Shown here one piece after another: positions 60,597 through 64,000 of a stretch of DNA of 64,000 nucleotides (position 1 is its first letter; each line of letters opens with the position of its first letter). Made by a program: the position numbers and the translations under genes. The notes beneath the pieces were generated by a model that was given only the letters and a program-made list of their open reading frames with translations, was not told the origin of the DNA and ran no database searches. Where the stretch lies: assembly GCF_014641075.1 (NCBI RefSeq), contig NZ_BMHP01000002.1:1736001-1800000 (forward strand). The letters run 5' to 3'. Origin of the DNA: Paenibacillus nasutitermitis. Lineage in GTDB: Bacteria > Bacillota > Bacilli > Paenibacillales > Paenibacillaceae.

Positions 60597-61826
60597 ATGA
60601 AAGACCTGCATAATGGCCGACTTTATTGGCCCGAGACCTTGGAAGACCCACACATTTATCCGTCTTTAACGTCGAATAAGGCGACCACCGTCGCCATCAT
60701 CGGGGGCGGAATGTCAGGTTGTATTTGCGGTTATGTGCTGGCCCAAAGCGGGATCGACGTCTGTATCGTCGAGCGCGGAGATATTGCCGGGGGCAGCACA
60801 TCTGCCAATACCGGCTTATTGCAGTTCAGCAATGACATTATGCTCTCGGAGCTTATCGAGCAAATCGGCGAGCAGGACGCTTTGCTTTTCTACCGCGCTT
60901 GCCGTGATGCTGTTGTCCAAATTGGAGAAATTGCCGCCAGATTGGAAATAGACGTTGCGTTTATCCCCCGCAGCAGCCTTTATTATGCCAGCACCGAGCA
61001 GGACATACCCAAACTGCAAAAAGAATATGAGGCCTTGCGGTCCAACGGTTTTGACGTGGAATATTGGGATGCCGACGAGATCGGTGCCCGCTATCCGTTC
61101 CGTAAACCTGCGGCAATTATTACCCGCGGGGATGCGGAAATTAACCCTTACCGTTTTGTTCGGGCGATTACAGCGGCCGCTGCGGAGCAAGGTGCTGCGA
61201 TTTATGAGCATACCGATGTGGTGACCCATGTGACAACCGAAAAAGGTAAACAGCATATTACCACCTCCACTGGCCATGTTCTGGAAGCGGAGCATGTGAT
61301 TTATGCCATTGGTTATGAGCCAGAGGAGCTGCGCGGGCAGCTGGTCAAAGCAAACATGAATCGTACATACGCCATAGCCACTGAACCCCAGCACGATCTG
61401 TCACCCTGGAAAGAGAACATGATGATCTGGGAAACGGCCCGTCCTTATTTCTATATGCGGACAACCCCGGACGGAAGAGTTCTCGCCGGCGGACAGGATG
61501 AGGAGCTATCCGAGCCAGTACACAGTGAAAGTGAACGGCGCAAGCGCACTGACAAGCTGCATCACCGGATCAAGGAGCATTTCCCTATGTTTACCGGGAA
61601 GCTTGAATATGACTGGACGGCCGTTTTTGGGGAATCGCGGGATAATTTGCCCTTTATCGGTGAGGACCCTAAATGGCCGAATGTGTACTATTGCCTGGTT
61701 TATGGCGGCAACGGCACGGTTTACAGCATAATCGCCTCCCAACTGCTGCGCAATCTCATATGCGGTGAGGATCATCCCATTCGCCATATTTTGCGATTGG
61801 ACCGCCCTTCGCTCCAGAACGTCTGA
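60597..61826 (+). CDS. FAD-dependent oxidoreductase (DAO family)
   Basis: A 409-residue flavoprotein. The FAD motif is VAIIGGGMSGCICGYVLA, followed by GGSTSANTGLLQFS, which is typical of D-amino-acid/glycine oxidase-like (DAO) proteins. The C-terminal part has YFYMRTTPDGRVLAGGQDE and the terminal FAD contact VYYCLVYGGNGTVYS. It probably oxidises an amine or amino acid; the substrate is unknown. GGAGG lies about seven bases before the ATG used; an ATG two codons earlier abuts the site. Confidence 0.87.
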   Translation: MKDLHNGRLYWPETLEDPHIYPSLTSNKATTVAIIGGGMSGCICGYVLAQSGIDVCIVERGDIAGGSTSANTGLLQFSNDIMLSELIEQIGEQDALLFYRACRDAVVQIGEIAARLEIDVAFIPRSSLYYASTEQDIPKLQKEYEALRSNGFDVEYWDADEIGARYPFRKPAAIITRGDAEINPYRFVRAITAAAAEQGAAIYEHTDVVTHVTTEKGKQHITTSTGHVLEAEHVIYAIGYEPEELRGQLVKANMNRTYAIATEPQHDLSPWKENMMIWETARPYFYMRTTPDGRVLAGGQDEELSEPVHSESERRKRTDKLHHRIKEHFPMFTGKLEYDWTAVFGESRDNLPFIGEDPKWPNVYYCLVYGGNGTVYSIIASQLLRNLICGEDHPIRHILRLDRPSLQNV

Positions 61827-61873
61827 TAGAGGACATATGTGGCAAAAGCGCCCGTCCCCATCCGCCAACATGA

Positions 61874-61919
61874 GAAGGCCTTTTCCACAAGCCGAATGAG
61901 CTTGAAGGATAAGGCCTTC
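61874..61919. terminator. Bidirectional terminator
   Basis: Interrupted hairpin GAAGGCCTT..CC.CAAGC/GCTTG..GG..AAGGCCTTC between the convergent oxidoreductase and cls genes. Confidence 0.75.
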
Positions 61920-61926
61920 ATGTGTT

Positions 61927-63354
61927 TTAGAGCAGCGGGGACAACATGCGGGCGACCACCTCGGCACTTTTCTGCCATCTTGGACGCTGCTGGAATGCAG
62001 AGAGATGGAGCTCTTCACTATCCTCCATATCCTTTTTGTAATCATCATCCAGAACTTTTAAAGTCCTTTCATCAAAGAAAAGTCCATTCAATTCGAAATT
62101 GCTGAAAAAGCTTCGCATATCCAGGTTGGCCGATCCCACGGATGCGATCAAATCATCCACGATCAACACTTTGGCATGGATGAAACCTTTCTTATACCGG
62201 TAAATCCGCACACCCGCCGCCAGCATTTCAGCCACATAGGAAAGAGACGCATACAGCACAAGCTTGGAATCACTCACATCCGGAATAATAATCCGTACGT
62301 CCAGACCGCTCAGGGCAGCTGTCCGCAGCCCCATCAAAACGCTGTTGTCGGGAATAAAATAAGGAGTCGTGATATAAATGCGCGTCTTGGCTACTGATAT
62401 AGCTGAAAATACACATTCCAGAATGGCATCCTCGCTGCTGTTTGGACCACTGGAGACAATTTGCACCTGCTCGTTCCCTTTGCAATTATGCTCAGGCAAA
62501 TACTCCGGTCCGGTCAGACGCTGCTTGGTGGTAAACCACCAATCGCGCATAAACACATCCTGCAGAAAATATACCGCATCTCCTTCGACTTTCATATGCG
62601 TGTCCCGCCAGAATCCGAGCTTGGGGTTGCCCCCCAAATATTCATCTCCAATATTAATTCCGCCGAAGAATCCGGCAAGTCCGTCCACCACGACGATTTT
62701 CCGGTGGTTGCGATAGTTCATTCTTTTCTCAAAGAAGGCCAGCCGCGGCGTAAGAAAACAGTGGGTCTCCACCCCTGCCTCGTTCAGTTCCCTTATATAT
62801 TGCCCTCCAAGCTCCAGACTGCCGACCCCATCGTAAATGAGCCTGACTTCCACACCCTGTTTCGCTTTGCGAATCAGAGCCTCCTTCAGACGGCGGCCGA
62901 TCTTGTCATCGCGGATCGTATAAAATTCAACATGAATGTGGTGTCTGGCTTTCTCGATCGACCCCAGAATCGCCCGATATGCAGCAAGTGCGTTGGTCAA
63001 AACTACTGTTTCATTGCAGCCGGTGATCGGTGACAACGTCATGCTCTGCAGCAAGCCGAAAAACCTCTCCTGCGTGTTGAACTGCTTATTGTTCATATCC
63101 CCGGGACGGTGCACGATTCTGCAGCGCATCAGAGCTTGCAGCCTCATCTCCTCGGCTACCACGCTTCTTTTGCGCACTGTGCGCCGCCGCTGGAATTCTC
63201 TGGCCAGAAAATAATACATGACGAAGCCGATGATAGGGAAAATAAATAAAATCAACAACCAGGCAACCGTCTTGGACGGCTGGCGAAATTCTACTATAAG
63301 AATGGTCGCAATTTGGAAAATGAAAATAAGCAGTGCGATGATGATCCAAAACAT
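61927..63354 (-). CDS. cls: Cardiolipin synthase
   Basis: A 475-residue phospholipase D-family protein with two N-terminal membrane helices (about 1-22 and 30-50) and two HKD motifs, NHRKIVVVDG (with GGINIGDEYLGG after it) and IHAKVLIVDD (with GSANLDMRSF after it). These are the catalytic features of bacterial Cls, which makes cardiolipin from two phosphatidylglycerol molecules at the membrane. GGGGGAA precedes the ATG. Single gene with a downstream bidirectional terminator. Confidence 0.93.
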   Translation of the reverse strand: MFWIIIALLIFIFQIATILIVEFRQPSKTVAWLLILFIFPIIGFVMYYFLAREFQRRRTVRKRSVVAEEMRLQALMRCRIVHRPGDMNNKQFNTQERFFGLLQSMTLSPITGCNETVVLTNALAAYRAILGSIEKARHHIHVEFYTIRDDKIGRRLKEALIRKAKQGVEVRLIYDGVGSLELGGQYIRELNEAGVETHCFLTPRLAFFEKRMNYRNHRKIVVVDGLAGFFGGINIGDEYLGGNPKLGFWRDTHMKVEGDAVYFLQDVFMRDWWFTTKQRLTGPEYLPEHNCKGNEQVQIVSSGPNSSEDAILECVFSAISVAKTRIYITTPYFIPDNSVLMGLRTAALSGLDVRIIIPDVSDSKLVLYASLSYVAEMLAAGVRIYRYKKGFIHAKVLIVDDLIASVGSANLDMRSFFSNFELNGLFFDERTLKVLDDDYKKDMEDSEELHLSAFQQRPRWQKSAEVVARMLSPLL

Positions 63355-63585
63355 AAACTTCCCCCTGATTTTCTGCTATGAGTACCTATAGTTTTCGCCT
63401 GCCCTGCTAGCAGTATACGTGCTTTGTTGGTATGTTTTAACGCTTCCAGGAATAAATAAGCTGTAGGAACATTTTGAAGAGCAGCATGCCTACTACTATT
63501 TACAACGGATTGGTGCACAGCGAAACCATAAAAACTATCAGTTCCTTTCAAGAGTGGCGCAAGAAACAAAGAAGGAGGGATCACG

Positions 63586-64000
63586 ATGTTCAAGGATAAT
63601 AAAAGATCGATCCAAGCCGAGACGCTAATCGGACAAGGGACCTCAATGGAAGGAACAATGATCAGCGAGGCAAGCATTCGCATCGAAGGTGAATACCGCG
63701 GGGACATCGAATGTAAAGCCAATGTCATTATCGGAGAATGCGGCGTAGCCAGATCCAATATTTCGGCTAAAGAGATTGTCGTTGCCGGGAAAGTCATTGG
63801 AGATGTCGCAACTTCCGGCCGCTTGACGATTACCTCTTCCGGCTCCGTACAAGGCAGCATACAAGCATGTGGACTTCACATCCAAGATGGCGGGATGTTC
63901 AGCGGAGCCTGCCATATGGAGCAGCAGCAGCGCCAAGCAGCAGCGAAATCGGCTCCTCCGGATGACAAGGGCCAGAAGGCTAAGGATTCGTCCAAAGATA
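63586..64000 (+). CDS. Bactofilin family protein, 5' part
   Basis: The first 138 codons of a bactofilin; no stop appears before the window ends. The N-terminus is MFKDNKRSIQAETLIGQGTS, followed by the bactofilin beta-helix (GTMISEASIRIEGEYRGDIE, NVIIGECG, AKEIVVAGKVIGDV, GRLTITSSGSVQGSI) and a hydrophilic Gln/Ala/Lys-rich tail. Bactofilins polymerise into cytoskeletal filaments that organise wall enzymes and cell shape. GGAGGG lies six bases before the ATG. It diverges from cls. Confidence 0.9.
   Translation, partial: MFKDNKRSIQAETLIGQGTSMEGTMISEASIRIEGEYRGDIECKANVIIGECGVARSNISAKEIVVAGKVIGDVATSGRLTITSSGSVQGSIQACGLHIQDGGMFSGACHMEQQQRQAAAKSAPPDDKGQKAKDSSKD

Noticed and set aside
1..64000. CRISPR arrays, IS elements or prophage
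   Set aside because: No repeat-spacer pattern, transposase or phage gene was found. The only tandem arrays are the 68-bp leader repeats and in-gene low-complexity repeats.

Overview
The window looks like a chromosomal segment of a spore-forming Firmicute of the Paenibacillus type. The evidence is two spore genes (cmpA and yyaC), a sporulation-kinase-like PAS histidine kinase, strong Shine-Dalgarno sites with frequent GTG and TTG starts, three c-di-AMP (ydaO-type) riboswitches and a c-di-GMP-I riboswitch, tRNA genes that encode CCA, and moderate GC content. This is inference from gene content; no 16S rRNA gene is present. No IS element, prophage or CRISPR array was seen.

Layout. 0-4.7 kb: the tail of a chemotaxis receptor, an esterase pair (AXE1 and SGNH), a NodB polysaccharide deacetylase, and a LysM-3D wall protein behind a c-di-AMP riboswitch. 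4.7-13.2 kb: a glycan cluster with two sugar nucleotidyltransferases at its edges. Just inside them are two paralogous proteins joining a glycosyltransferase to a W-rich propeller-like repeat domain, and between these a HipA-like kinase, GT2, GT4 and a PIG-L deacetylase. 13.2-20.2 kb: a PAS kinase, a TetR regulator, a LysM-CAP secreted protein, and a response regulator/kinase/lipoprotein operon. 20.4-29.3 kb: an HNH protein, an AraC regulator divergent from a GH42 beta-galactosidase, an orphan Rossmann-like protein behind two tandem c-di-AMP riboswitches and a terminator, and a Gfo/Idh pair with an AraC regulator. 29.4-30.1 kb: five tRNA genes (Asn-Ser-Glu-Lys-Leu). 30-41.8 kb: sprT, cmpA, tex, an MBL hydrolase and thioredoxin-like operon with a repeat-filled leader, DedA, a cupredoxin, an O-antigen-ligase/TPR protein, and a MacB-type ABC pair.

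42-46.5 kb is a c-di-GMP cluster. In transcription order it holds a 7TM-PAS-GGDEF protein, a GGDEF protein, an HD-GYP protein with a Tyr-Asp in place of the His-Asp dyad, then a c-di-GMP-I riboswitch in the leader of a PilZ gene. Synthesis, turnover or sensing, RNA sensing and a protein effector therefore sit side by side. 46.7-50 kb: an operon of yyaC, an alpha/beta hydrolase, a DUF6483-like protein and a methyltransferase. 51.3-56.4 kb: galK-galE-galT (Leloir pathway) divergent from an AraC regulator. 56.5-64 kb: an AI-2E-family permease, YflT, a DUF1328 peptide, an asparaginase, a YtxH gene with an out-of-frame overlapping gene, a DAO-family oxidoreductase, cardiolipin synthase and the start of a bactofilin.

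The most unusual items are the tandem c-di-AMP riboswitches on an orphan Rossmann-like gene, the glycosyltransferase-propeller/HipA-like kinase cluster, the c-di-GMP cluster with its own riboswitch, and a 68-bp hairpin repeat array in a 5' leader. All functional calls rest on reading motifs and translated sequence; no database search was possible.
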